The notes beneath the pieces were generated by a model that saw only the letters and a program-made list of their open reading frames with translations, did not search any database and was not told the origin of the DNA. Positions 36,735 through 48,689 of a DNA stretch of 64,000 nucleotides are shown here, piece after piece; the stretch's first letter is position 1, and each line of letters begins with the position of its first letter. The translations under genes were made by a program, and so were the position numbers. The stretch spans positions 93,040-157,039 of the forward strand of contig NZ_LMJF01000013.1 in NCBI RefSeq assembly GCF_001429785.1, written 5' to 3'. The stretch comes from Lysobacter sp. Root916. Lineage in GTDB: Bacteria > Pseudomonadota > Gammaproteobacteria > Xanthomonadales > Xanthomonadaceae.

Positions 36735-38639
36735 TCAAGGCTTCGCGTGCGCGCGCTCGTCCTCGCGCAGGATCCGGCGCAGTTCGATGATGGCCTGCGG
36801 GGTCTCCTGCACGCTGTGGCCGGAGGTGATCGCGAGTTCCGAGACCGCGCCGTCCAGGTGCGCGCTGGCGTAAGGCACATAACCGTCGCTGGACTGCGCC
36901 AGCGGCAGCGCCGGGTCCTTGCGCCCGACGATGGTGTGGAACGGCAGGCCGGGCTCCATCGGCACTCCGGCAGTGATGCGCATGAACCACGAGGTCGGGC
37001 TCAGATCGTCGGGACCGGTCGGCGGCCGTCCCTTACGGAAGCCGACCTTCTGCAACGCCTGCTCATCGACGTCGGCGCGCTGCGCCAATTCGGCGGTTTC
37101 GCGCAGCACCTCGAACGGCAGCCCGATCAGCTTGCGCACCACTCGCAGGGCCCAGCCGTCGGCCACGCCCGCACCGCGATGCGGCGCCGCCATGAACACC
37201 ACACGCCCGACCTGCGGCATCGGCGCGAACACGGTCAGGCCGCGCACCAGCGGCTCCTTGCGCAGGCGCGCGGTCTGCTCGGGCGAGAACGAGGCCAGGC
37301 TGGCGTCGAGCACGCGCTCGCCGCTGTCGCTGACCAGCAGGCGCGCGATCACCCCGCCCATGCTGTGCCCGACCAGCACCGCATCCCGGCTGGCGGCATC
37401 GTCGCCGTCCGGATCGTAGTGGCGGAAGGTGGCCTGCAGCGCGGCGTCGATCGATTGCCGGCTCGCGAGCAGGCCCAGGTTGGTCGGATAGAACACCTGC
37501 CAGACCTGGTACTGGCCGCGCAGCTCGTCGTCGCCCAGCAATTCGTTGGCCAGATTGACCCAGGCTTCGGGGCTGCTGGCCAGGCCGTGCACCAGGATGA
37601 TCACGCGCTTGTCGGGATCGTAAGGTTGGTTGAGATACACGCGCGGCTTGAACACCGTGCTCTGGCGCGGCTTGAGCAGGCTGGCCAGGCTCAGCTTGGC
37701 CAGGTCCGAACGCGCCAGCCACACACCGTAGGCGGCCGAGAAATTCGCCGCCAGGGGCACGGTGCGCCCGGCGATGGTCTCGCTGTCGATCCGGTACGGG
37801 TTGTAGGCGTCCACGCGCAGCTGGCGGCTGGCCAGCACCGCGTCCAGGCTGTCGCCCGGAAAACGCACGGTCACCGTCACCGGCAGGTAGCGGGTGTCGC
37901 GGTAAGCGACCTGGGCCTGATCGGGGTCGCGCTGCGGACGCGGATACACCGCGACCAGGCTGGAGCCGAAACCGTCGCGGCGATACACCGCGCGCAGGTT
38001 GTCGAAGCCCAGGGTGTCGGAGGCCAGCAGTTCGTCGGGCTGGGTGCCCAGCTGGCTGGCTTCGAAGCCGTGCAGGACCACGGTGGTCTCCAGCTCGCCG
38101 ACCCGCACCGGCGAACTGCCGACGCCGCCTTCGGCGCGGCTGGCCTCGAAGGTGGCCTGAGCCAGCAGCTCGACCGCCCGGTTGTAGATCGCCAGCACGC
38201 GCTGCTGGCGCGATTCGAACACCCGTTGCTCCGGCGTGCGCGGGGTCAGGAACAGATAGGCGTAGGACCAGCGCGCGGCATCGGCCGCCAGCTGGGTGCG
38301 CAGCGGCGCAGCCGTGGCCTGCGCCTCTTTGTCCGATTGCAGGCGCGCGAGCTGCAACTCCGCCGCGGTAGCCAGCCAGGCTTCCACTGGCACGGCGGCG
38401 CGCAATTGCTGCACGCAAGGCGCGGGATCGCGCGTGCAGGCGCTACTGTCCAGGCCGGCCGCGGCCAGGGAGGTGGTGGCGTCGGTGCTGAGCTTGCCGC
38501 TGCTGAGCACGTCGGCGCGACGCGCGATCGCGGCATCGTCGGCGGTGTGCTGCTTGACCGAGACCACCGCGCAGCCGCTGAGCAGCAGCCAGGCCAGGGC
38601 CAGCACCATCGTTTGCAAGTACCTCCGGCTGGATCGCAT
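36735..38639 (-). CDS. Alpha/beta hydrolase lipoprotein (lipase/PGAP1-like)
   Basis: A 634-aa exported hydrolase. The N terminus is a lipoprotein signal with lipobox LLSGC (C23). The long N-terminal half (about 30-340) has no recognised domain. The catalytic domain shows the oxyanion region RVIILVHGLASSPEAW, the nucleophile elbow VLVGHSMGGVIARLL and a probable final histidine in ITSGHSVQETP. The arrangement resembles esterases of the PGAP1/triacylglycerol lipase group. The hydrolase is probably attached to a membrane facing the periplasm. Its substrate is unknown. It appears monocistronic. Confidence 0.85.
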   Translation of the reverse strand: MRSSRRYLQTMVLALAWLLLSGCAVVSVKQHTADDAAIARRADVLSSGKLSTDATTSLAAAGLDSSACTRDPAPCVQQLRAAVPVEAWLATAAELQLARLQSDKEAQATAAPLRTQLAADAARWSYAYLFLTPRTPEQRVFESRQQRVLAIYNRAVELLAQATFEASRAEGGVGSSPVRVGELETTVVLHGFEASQLGTQPDELLASDTLGFDNLRAVYRRDGFGSSLVAVYPRPQRDPDQAQVAYRDTRYLPVTVTVRFPGDSLDAVLASRQLRVDAYNPYRIDSETIAGRTVPLAANFSAAYGVWLARSDLAKLSLASLLKPRQSTVFKPRVYLNQPYDPDKRVIILVHGLASSPEAWVNLANELLGDDELRGQYQVWQVFYPTNLGLLASRQSIDAALQATFRHYDPDGDDAASRDAVLVGHSMGGVIARLLVSDSGERVLDASLASFSPEQTARLRKEPLVRGLTVFAPMPQVGRVVFMAAPHRGAGVADGWALRVVRKLIGLPFEVLRETAELAQRADVDEQALQKVGFRKGRPPTGPDDLSPTSWFMRITAGVPMEPGLPFHTIVGRKDPALPLAQSSDGYVPYASAHLDGAVSELAITSGHSVQETPQAIIELRRILREDERAHAKP

Positions 38640-38826
38640 CCCGCCTCCGTTGCTGGATCAGGCCGCCATTGTCCGCCCATGCGAGGTCGGCGGTAAACGC
38701 GCGCGGCGCCCATCGGCCGCCGACCCGCCAAGCGGTCCAAGCCGGCCCGGAAGCACCGGCTGGACCGCCCGGTCTTCACTTAGACTCCGCGAACGATCTT
38801 GCTGCGCACACGGAGGGGGGCCTGCC

Positions 38827-39180
38827 ATGCACACGCCAGAAGCGTCCGCGGAACCGGAACCGCATTACCAGTACATCGACTACATCCACGTAGGCGCCTT
38901 CGTGGCGCGCTTCGTCGTGCAACGCCTGGTCGACGGCCAAGTGATCAGCCAGACCCGTTTGCTCGGCCGCATGACGCACCATCGGGGCCAACGAATCGAT
39001 TTGGGCACGCTGCATTTTCATGGCCAGCGCTTGAACGTGGGCGATCACGTGCGCCTGCGCATCGGCGCGGTCGGCGGCGTGCGGCGCAGCGGGCCTTCGG
39101 TGGCATACGCGCCCAACGGCGAGGCCGCCCGTTTCGAGGTGCGCGGCACGACCTTGGCGTTTACGATCCGCCAACACTAG
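38827..39180 (+). CDS. Hypothetical protein, 117 aa
   Basis: A small protein of mixed beta-like composition, without a signal peptide, membrane segment or known motif. Segments YIDYIHVGAFVARFVVQRLV and LNVGDHVRLRIGAVG suggest a compact beta domain. The ATG at 38827 follows a GGAGGGGGG ribosome-binding site. It is divergent from the lipase-like gene and followed by a bidirectional terminator at 39279. Codon use looks like that of neighbouring genes. No function is proposed. Confidence 0.65.
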   Translation: MHTPEASAEPEPHYQYIDYIHVGAFVARFVVQRLVDGQVISQTRLLGRMTHHRGQRIDLGTLHFHGQRLNVGDHVRLRIGAVGGVRRSGPSVAYAPNGEAARFEVRGTTLAFTIRQH

Positions 39181-39278
39181 ACCACGCTGCGCTTCCGTGG
39201 CGAGCCTCTGCACGAAGGCGTGAGGATACCCGCGCAAGGCGTATCGCCCGACTCGGTCGCGTCGCCTTCGCAACGCGC

Positions 39279-39309
39279 AAAAAAAACCCCGCCTCGCGGC
39301 GGGGTTTTT
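39279..39309. terminator. Bidirectional rho-independent terminator
   Basis: CCCCGCC-TCGC-GGCGGGG flanked by A8 on the left and T5 on the right. It serves both the 117-aa gene on + and the beta-helix gene on -, which converge here. Confidence 0.9.
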
Positions 39310-39342
39310 GGTTTCGCGCGAACGGCGAACGCACTGCAACCG

Positions 39343-40554
39343 CTACAGATTTCCGCTCACATACAGACGCACTTCGTTGGCCGGAAGCGTGCAACGCGCG
39401 GGATCGCCCGCGTAATGCTGAGACTCATCGTCGGTCCGCCTCCAGGGAAACATGCGCCAGACGCGTTCGGGCATGCCGCCCTGATAAGCGGAGATCAACC
39501 GATTGTTGATGAAGCTATTGTGGTATCCCGCGCATTCCAGCGCACGCGCGATTTCCGGAAAACGCGCCTGGCATTCGGGGTCGCACACATCGTCGGCATA
39601 GAACTCGGTGGCGCCCGCGCGCTCGAAGGTATTGCTATCGAAGGTGTTGAAATTGCTGCGGTCGCGAACCTTCACCGGCGCACCCGAGTTGAAATAGAAG
39701 CGATTGCGCTTGATTGAATTGTTGTCGCTGAAATGACCGAGATAGACGCCATGCAGCAGTTGCGCCCGCTGACCGGCTTGGTTCTCGACGCGTATGAAGT
39801 GGCTGTTCTCGATCAAGTTGTTGGATGAGTTTGACAGCACGATGGCGCCGTATCCGCTACCGGTATCGTTGCCGGTCCAGTAGGTGCCGATATTCAAGAA
39901 GTACATGCCGAACACGACGTTGCGGTTGAGTCCCGCGGTGTTCTTGGCGTAGTAGGCGGGATTGCCGCCATCGGTGTCCTCACCGTAGGGCAGGCCGGCG
40001 ACGCTGAGGCCATCGGAGTATTTTTCGACCTGCAGATAGTAGAAGCGCAACCGACTGTCGCCGCCGTTGGGCAATGCGCCGCCCACGCGTGCGATCAACC
40101 AGGGCCCATTCGGATAGGTGCCGTCGCTGTTCTGTTTGTTCCTGAACACGGGAAGCCCGGCAATGCTGCCTCCGCCCGCGCCATAAACGTAGTCGATGGG
40201 CAGGAACGAGACCGTGTGGCCCGGTACATAGAAGGTCCACGAGCCCAGCGGCGGCGCCTCGTACACGCCCTGGCGAATACGTACCTCGACATCCGAATCC
40301 GGCCGCGCATCGGTCAGCACTTTCTGCACCTCCGCCAACGTGGCGACCGGGGTAGCGGTGCTCAGCCCATCGTTGAAGTCCGAACCGCCGGCATCGGCTG
40401 GCGCCATGTACACGGTGAAGATCCCGCCAGCGGCACTCGCCGGAGCCACGGCGCAAGCCGCGAACATGAGCAGAATCAGAGCCGAGGAAACACTGAATTT
40501 TTTGAGTGCATTTTTTACGCAAAGTTTGCGCACAAACTCAATCCGCATCTTCAT
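39343..40554 (-). CDS. Secreted right-handed parallel beta-helix protein
   Basis: A 403-aa exported protein. The signal peptide is long (about 41 residues, with a Lys-rich start, ending PASA). The mature part begins with a DUF1565-like block (IFTVYMAPADAGGSDFNDG) and continues with beta-helix rungs rich in Asn and aromatic residues, such as SNSSNNLIENSHFIRV, NNSIKRNRFYFNSGAP and SNFNTFDSNTFERAG. Beta-helix folds are common in polysaccharide lyases and adhesins. Catalytic residues cannot be named here. The ATG at 40554 is preferred because GGAG lies 6 bases before it. It is flanked by terminators on both sides and is monocistronic. Confidence 0.82.
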   Translation of the reverse strand: MKMRIEFVRKLCVKNALKKFSVSSALILLMFAACAVAPASAAGGIFTVYMAPADAGGSDFNDGLSTATPVATLAEVQKVLTDARPDSDVEVRIRQGVYEAPPLGSWTFYVPGHTVSFLPIDYVYGAGGGSIAGLPVFRNKQNSDGTYPNGPWLIARVGGALPNGGDSRLRFYYLQVEKYSDGLSVAGLPYGEDTDGGNPAYYAKNTAGLNRNVVFGMYFLNIGTYWTGNDTGSGYGAIVLSNSSNNLIENSHFIRVENQAGQRAQLLHGVYLGHFSDNNSIKRNRFYFNSGAPVKVRDRSNFNTFDSNTFERAGATEFYADDVCDPECQARFPEIARALECAGYHNSFINNRLISAYQGGMPERVWRMFPWRRTDDESQHYAGDPARCTLPANEVRLYVSGNL

Positions 40555-40636
40555 ATCGCGCTCCATGTGGTCGGTCGTCCGTCGTTCGAGCCTAGTCAGA
40601 TCGACGGCACGCCGCAAATGGCCGCGATCGCGCGCA

Positions 40637-40668
40637 ACAAAAAAGCCCCGCATCGCTGCGGGGCTTTT
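40637..40668 (-). terminator. Rho-independent terminator of the groES-groEL operon
   Basis: On the minus strand, AAGCCCCGCAGCGATGCGGGGCTT is followed by TTTTGTTG. It lies 27 bases after the groEL stop. Confidence 0.9.
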
Positions 40669-40694
40669 CGTTTGCGTTTTGCGGTGTTACGGAC

Positions 40695-42461
<1,767 letters not shown>

Positions 42462-42749
42462 TTAGCCGACGATCGCGAGGACGTCGTCTTCCTTGAGGAT
42501 CTTGTATTCGATGCCGTCCTGCTTATAGGAGCTGCCCGAGTACTGGCCGTAGATGACCTTGTCGCCGACCTTGAGCTTCGGCGCGCGCAGGCTGCCGTTG
42601 TCCAGGGCCTTGCCTTCGCCGACGGCGACGACTTCGCCCTTGGTCGACTTTTCCTTGGCGGCGTCGGGGATGATGATGCCGCCGGCGGAGACTTCGTCGG
42701 CTTCGATCGGCTTGACCACAACGCGGTCGTAAAGCGGCTTGAGATTCAT
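42462..42749 (-). CDS. groES: Co-chaperonin GroES (Hsp10)
   Basis: A 95-aa lid protein for GroEL. Landmarks are [38 protein letters not shown], the mobile loop region, and VIYGQYSG. The ATG at 42749 has an AGAGGT ribosome-binding site. A CIRCE-type operator lies 47 bases upstream, so HrcA control is likely. Confidence 0.97.
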   Translation of the reverse strand: MNLKPLYDRVVVKPIEADEVSAGGIIIPDAAKEKSTKGEVVAVGEGKALDNGSLRAPKLKVGDKVIYGQYSGSSYKQDGIEYKILKEDDVLAIVG

Positions 42750-42795
42750 GGCGACCTCTGTAAGTGACTGAATGGGTGGAGAAAGAACGGTAATT

Positions 42796-42822
42796 TTAGC
42801 AGTCGCCCCGGCGGAGTGCCAA
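42796..42822 (-). promoter_or_regulatory. CIRCE element (HrcA operator) upstream of groES-groEL
   Basis: The sequence reads TTAGCAGTC, then exactly 9 bases, then GAGTGCCAA. It matches the consensus TTAGCACTC-N9-GAGTGCTAA with one mismatch in each half. Its position 47 bases before the groES start is as expected for heat-shock repression by HrcA. Confidence 0.85.
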
Positions 42823-42832
42823 TGCCGGGGAC

Positions 42833-42854
42833 AAAAAACGCCCGGCGAACCGGG
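42833..42854 (-). terminator. Rho-independent terminator just upstream of the groES promoter region
   Basis: On the minus strand, CCCGG-TTCG-CCGGG is followed by CGTTTTTTG. It lies upstream of the CIRCE element and would insulate groES from any minus-strand transcript coming from 42855-43720. Confidence 0.75.
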
Positions 42855-43360
42855 ATAGCCACGAGATGGGGCGGCGGCGGGGCTTTTCAAGCGCCGGGAT
42901 GTGATTGGCCGCCGGGCGGTAGGGCCGCGCAGCCTTCGGGCGGCGGCGGGAGCCCTCGTGCTGGAGCCGCGGCGGTGGCGGTGGCCTCTCATGCTGGAGC
43001 GGCGGCGGTGGCGGCAGTCCCTCCCTGTAGCGGCGGCGCAAGCCGCGACCGCGTCGCCGCCGAAGTCGCGCGGTCGCGGCTTGCGCCGCTCCTACCCCAA
43101 AGCAGGCCCCACGCCCACGGCAGGCACCACGACAGGCCGGCCCGCGCCCGCCCCTGGACCCGGACGCATCGAATGCATCGCCCGCAAACGCATCTGTCCG
43201 TGTGGGAGCGGCGTAAGCCGCGATCGCGTCGTCGCAGTGATGGCCCGCTCGCGACTCACGCCGCTCCTACCCCAAAGCAGGCGCAATCGAAGCATCGAGT
43301 GGAAGCTGGCTTGCGATTCGCATCGCGCTGCGCATCGTTCGCGCGCGTTCCGATCGCCCA
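42855..43360. repeat. Repeat-rich gene-free region with two family E dyads
   Basis: No gene is supported. Two long imperfect palindromes lie at about 43020-43096 and 43200-43276. They have the form TAGSAGCGGCG(C/T)AAGCCGCGA...TCGCGRCTYRCGCCGCTCCTACCCC, and the same family makes up the arrays near 46171 and 49965. The stretch 42930-43015 is rich in GGCGGT repeats. Long open frames here arise from the GC-rich repeats. Confidence 0.7.
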
Positions 43361-43398
43361 AAAGAAAAGAGCGCGTCCCGTGGAACGCGCTCTTTGGT
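43361..43398 (-). terminator. Rho-independent terminator on the minus strand without an obvious gene
   Basis: A perfect 11-bp stem (AAAGAGCGCGT / ACGCGCTCTTT) with an 8-base loop, followed by TCTTTTG on the minus strand. The nearest annotated gene upstream on that strand is more than 2.5 kb away, so the terminator implies an unannotated minus-strand transcript starting between about 43400 and 43720. Confidence 0.7.
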
Positions 43399-43720
43399 GC
43401 GGAGACGGCCGTCCTCAGCATGGCGCGATCCTGCGCCCCTTCCCCCGAACCGACCTCGTGTCGTTTGCCCACATCCTTGTTGGCGTGAGTGGATGGTGTT
43501 CACTCCACGTCACATTTTCTAGGTGCCTGGTCGCGAAATCTGCCGACTCCTGGTGGCACCGCGAAAGCATGAACGCCGTCACCATTGACTTACGACCACC
43601 CAGTAAGCTCATATTGCTACCGAAAGCACACAAGGTCTCCTCTCTATTGGTCGCCTAGTGACTTTTGGTAGCAAATGGCTATTTCTTAGGCAAAAACCCC
43701 TAACCCACCTAGCAAGGAGC
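43399..43720 (-). ncRNA. Candidate structured small RNA upstream of the minus-strand terminator
   Basis: The minus-strand sequence before the terminator at 43361 can form several stem-loops, for example GGTGCC...GGCACC (near 43520-43560) and CTTAC...GTAAG (near 43590-43608). It is less GC-rich than its surroundings. A 72-residue open frame covers part of it but has no protein-like features. No known RNA family is recognised. The call rests only on the orphan terminator, the hairpins and the composition. Confidence 0.25.
43613..43676. promoter_or_regulatory. Spaced inverted repeat upstream of the XRE regulator gene
   Basis: ATTGCTACCGAAA (43613-43625) and TTTTGGTAGCAAAT (43663-43676) are inverted copies of ATTTGCTACCAAAA, with centres about 51 bases apart. 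They lie 50-115 bases before the regulator start. Two half-operators bound by an XRE protein and looped together would be a simple reading. This is inferred. Confidence 0.45.
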
Positions 43721-43726
43721 GCAAGG

Positions 43727-44143
43727 ATGACGCCTCAACAACGGATTCGACTGGCCCGGCGCCACGCCGGCATGTCGCAAGCAGCCCTGGGTTCGGCCGT
43801 CGGCGTGCAGCGTAGCGCGGTCGGCCACTGGGAAAGCGCGCAGGGCAAATTCCCCAGCGTCGCGCATCTGCGCGAGGTCGCGCTGATTACCGGCGTGCAG
43901 TTCGAATGGCTGGCGACGGGGCGCGGCAAGATGAACCTGTCGGCCGACACCGAAATGGATTCGGTGGCCGCCGCCGACGCCCTGCTGGTCGAGGACCCGC
44001 TGGAACTGCGCCTGATCGTGGCCTTCCGCGACACCCCGACCAAGTCCAAGGCGCCGCTGGTGGAAATCGCCGAGCAGCTGGCCGAGCTGCGCACCGGCCG
44101 TCCACGGGCCACGCTCACCAAGGGCACACGCGTGGTCTTGTAG
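43727..44143 (+). CDS. XRE-family helix-turn-helix regulator
   Basis: A 138-aa protein. The N-terminal lambda-repressor-like HTH (about residues 5-62) shows QQRIRLARRHAGMSQAALGS, VQRSAVGHWESAQGKFPS and LREVALITGVQFEWLATGRG. The C-terminal half is acidic, then basic, and probably helical. The ATG at 43727 is supported by AAGGAG 7 bases upstream; an earlier in-frame start at 43658 lies inside the proposed operator. Solitary XRE genes often regulate themselves. The inverted repeats upstream fit that idea. Its targets are unknown. Confidence 0.85.
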   Translation: MTPQQRIRLARRHAGMSQAALGSAVGVQRSAVGHWESAQGKFPSVAHLREVALITGVQFEWLATGRGKMNLSADTEMDSVAAADALLVEDPLELRLIVAFRDTPTKSKAPLVEIAEQLAELRTGRPRATLTKGTRVVL

Positions 44144-44228
44144 ACGGCGCCGCCTGCTGCGCTGCGGCAGACGATGTCACAAAGGCCGACTAGACTCCGG
44201 CGACTACCTGGGGAAAGGGAGTCGCCCA

Positions 44229-46007
<1,779 letters not shown>

Positions 46008-46027
46008 TCGCGGCCCCTGCCGCTATG

Positions 46028-46061
46028 ACGAGCGCCCGCGCGATGCGGGCGTTCGTTTTTT
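46028..46061 (+). terminator. Rho-independent terminator after the endonuclease gene
   Basis: ACGAGCGCCCGC-GCGAT-GCGGGCGTTCGT is followed by TTTTT. It begins 21 bases after the stop codon. Confidence 0.88.
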
Positions 46062-46096
46062 GGGAAGGCGAAACCAGCGGGAGGGGCCTTCTCTAG

Positions 46097-46506
46097 CTGC
46101 AGGTGCCTACTCGCAGCGATGGCCTACTCGCAGCGATAGCCTGCCGCTTGGGATGGCCTGCCGCTTTCTGTGGGAGCGGCGTGAGCCGCGATGACGCCAC
46201 TTCGGCCACCACGCGGTCGCGGCTCACGCCGCTCCTACAGGGGAACCGTCGTCGTCTGTTCGCAGCAACGCCTACCTCCACGCATCGCCGCGCGGGCTTT
46301 GGGGTAGGCGCGACGTGAGTCGCGACCGCGCCACTTCGGCTACGACGCGATCGCGGCTCACGCCGCTCCCACAGGGGAACCGTCGTCGTCTGTTCGCAGC
46401 AACGCCTCCTCCACGTATCGCCACGCGTGCTTTGGGGTAGGAGCGACGTGAGTCGCGACTGCGCCACTTCGGCTACGGCGCGGTCGCGGCTTGCGCCGCT
46501 GCTACA
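46097..46506 (+). repeat. Tandem array of 133-bp repeat units, array 1 (three units), with short direct repeats
   Basis: It fills the 582-base gap between the endonuclease and WG-repeat genes. Three family E palindromic cores (about 46171-46239, 46304-46372, 46437-46506) are spaced at about 133 bases and joined by near-identical 63-base linkers that include GGGGAACCGTCGTCG and CTGTTCGCAGCAACGCC. Two 18-base direct copies of CCTACTCGCAGCGATRGC lie just before, at about 46107-46142. The same units in the same orientation recur at 49965-50433. Confidence 0.85.
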
Positions 46507-46589
46507 GCACAGGATCGTGGTCGCCTTGCACGGTCGCGGCGCACGACTTCGCCAAGGACCCGCGAAGATCCCGCGGTCGTTCGCGCGTC

Positions 46590-48689
46590 TTATGGCATCG
46601 CCGCATCCGGCGCGGGATCGGTGCGCACCCATTGCGTGGGCAGGCCCTGGCGCGCGCAGTTCGCGCAGTCCCAGGCCTGGTCGGCGCGCGCGCGGAATTC
46701 GAGTTTCGGTGCGGCCGGGTCCTCGCAGGCGTTCTCGAACGTCGCCGCCGCCGGCAAGGGAATGTCGAAACCGTCGTCGCGCGCGCAGTAGTACTCCAGG
46801 AACTCGAAATCCGGCCGCTGCTTGCTGGCGATCATGTCCAGGTCGAAGATCACCGTGTCCGCGTCCAGCAACAGCAGCGGCGCGACCGCGCGCGACAAAC
46901 GACCCGCGGCGACCGCCACGCGCACCTGCTCGGCGCTGCGATAGTCGGCGGGCACGTAGCGTCCGGCGTACGGCGCCCCCTCGCTGGCGTACGGCGCCGG
47001 CTCCGTGCGCAGCTTGCGCGACAGCGCCTCGTGCAGGCGCGCGCTGCGTTGCGGCCCCAATCCGGACACCCAGGGCAATTCGCGTTCTCCGCGCATCGGC
47101 TGCAGCCGCCCCCAGGCGTCCAGACCCTCCAACCTGTCGTACTCGAACGGAACGATCACGTGGCCCTGCAGATCGAGCGCGCCGTACTTGCCGTTGCGCC
47201 TGGCCTCGACGACGGCGAACTCTTCCCAGGGCAGGCCGAGCTTCTCCCAGCGGAAGTCGTACCCGACGCTCAGATACTCGTAGTCGCCAGCGAATACGGG
47301 TTTGCCGGTGCGCAGGTCGATGAGCGAGTCGCGCTCGCGCTGCGGGCCGTCGCCGTCGTCGTCGCGCTCGCTCAACATCAGATACGGCAGCGGCAGGCTG
47401 GAGTTGGGCGCGGTCTCGCTATAGAGGGGCTCCACGCGCCAGCGGCCCTGGCGATCGACCAAACCGATCTTGTCGCCCTGGCGCACCACGTACAGGCCGA
47501 GTTCGGGATAGCGGTCGTACATCTGCGCGTAGCGCGGCGGCAGCACTTCGCTGCCATCCGCGGCGAGCATGCCGTAACGGCGCACGCGGTCCTCACCTTC
47601 GATGCCGACCTCGTATTCGTCGGCCTTCGCCTCCGGCGTTTCCGCATTCACACCCCAGGCGTTGTGGGCCGGCTCGATCGAGTCGTAACGCGCCGGCACG
47701 CGCCATTTGCCATCGCGGTCGACCAGGCCCCAGAGGCAGTCGCCGGCATCGCTTTTGGCGCGCGCGCCGCGGAACAGGCCGCCGGCGCGATACGGGTAAC
47801 CGCAGTCGAACGTGGCCAGGGTGCGGCCTTGCTCGTCGGCCAGGGTCCAGCCCGGCTGTACCGCCACGGCGGCGACCACCGGATCGTCGGCCGCGACCGT
47901 CGCCGCCGGCTCGCGCGCCGGCGTGATGACCCAGCGCGCGAGGTCGCGATGAAACGTCGCTTCGGAGAAGGTACGCCCGCCCAGAATCGGCCGGCCGCCG
48001 CCGTCGACGCCACGACAGCTCGATCGTTGGCCATCGCACACGGCGAAGTAACCCGTGGCGGCGCCGGCGCTGTCGTTGAGCGAGGACACCAGGTGTTCGC
48101 TCAACGGCACCACGTAGCGGCCCGTGCGGTCCATCAGGCCCTGCCGACCGGCGTCGCCGACCAGCACCGCGCCCGGCGCATCGTTGACGCTGTCGAGGGT
48201 CGGCTTGACCACGATCTGGCCGCGCGCGTCGGCCAGGCCCCAGCGTCGCGCCTGTTCGAACGAGAACAAGCGGGTGCCCGGCAGGTAGCGCAAATCCTTC
48301 TGGACCGGCGCCATCAGTGTTTGGCCGCGGCCATCGATCAAGCCGCCGTCGCCGCCCAGCACCGGGCTGCCGCCGACGCCGACGATCAAGGCATCCACGG
48401 CCGGATCGACCACCTCCAGGCTGTCGTAGGGGCCACCGATGCGCGCGCCGCGCGCGTCGTATAACCAGTAGGCGCCGTCGCGCTGAGCCATGAAGCCGCC
48501 GTTGCCCAGCGCGGTGAGCAAACCGGCCGGCGCCAGCACCACGCGGCCCTGGGCGTCGCGCAGGCCATCGCCGCGCCAGCGCGTCAACTCGTTCTTGACC
48601 GAGAAGATCTGCAGCGGCGGCTCCTGCGCCGCGGCGGCGAAGGCGGCCAACGACAGCGCGGCGACCAGCAGCAAGGGGCGGATACGCAT
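46590..48689 (-). CDS. Exported WG-repeat protein
   Basis: A 699-aa protein with a Sec signal peptide (cleavage near AAAA/QEPP, residue 21) and many WG-type repeats, for example GLIDGRGQTLMAPVQ, GLADARGQIVVKPTL, GLMDRTGRYVVPLSE, GLVDRDGKWRVPARY, GLVDRQGRWRVEPLY and GALDLQGHVIVPFEY. WG repeats form beta-propeller-like or solenoid folds of unknown function. The C terminus carries a DCANCARQG cysteine pair. The ATG at 48689 is used; a TTG immediately before it is unnecessary. The start shares one base with the stop of the upstream gene (TGATG), so the two are translationally coupled. It probably acts in the periplasm or envelope. Confidence 0.82.
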   Translation of the reverse strand: MRIRPLLLVAALSLAAFAAAAQEPPLQIFSVKNELTRWRGDGLRDAQGRVVLAPAGLLTALGNGGFMAQRDGAYWLYDARGARIGGPYDSLEVVDPAVDALIVGVGGSPVLGGDGGLIDGRGQTLMAPVQKDLRYLPGTRLFSFEQARRWGLADARGQIVVKPTLDSVNDAPGAVLVGDAGRQGLMDRTGRYVVPLSEHLVSSLNDSAGAATGYFAVCDGQRSSCRGVDGGGRPILGGRTFSEATFHRDLARWVITPAREPAATVAADDPVVAAVAVQPGWTLADEQGRTLATFDCGYPYRAGGLFRGARAKSDAGDCLWGLVDRDGKWRVPARYDSIEPAHNAWGVNAETPEAKADEYEVGIEGEDRVRRYGMLAADGSEVLPPRYAQMYDRYPELGLYVVRQGDKIGLVDRQGRWRVEPLYSETAPNSSLPLPYLMLSERDDDGDGPQRERDSLIDLRTGKPVFAGDYEYLSVGYDFRWEKLGLPWEEFAVVEARRNGKYGALDLQGHVIVPFEYDRLEGLDAWGRLQPMRGERELPWVSGLGPQRSARLHEALSRKLRTEPAPYASEGAPYAGRYVPADYRSAEQVRVAVAAGRLSRAVAPLLLLDADTVIFDLDMIASKQRPDFEFLEYYCARDDGFDIPLPAAATFENACEDPAAPKLEFRARADQAWDCANCARQGLPTQWVRTDPAPDAAMP

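Noticed and set aside
43415..43633. 72-residue minus-strand open frame before the orphan terminator
   Set aside because: No ribosome-binding site, no family likeness and unusual codon use. It overlaps a region better explained as structured RNA or regulatory DNA.
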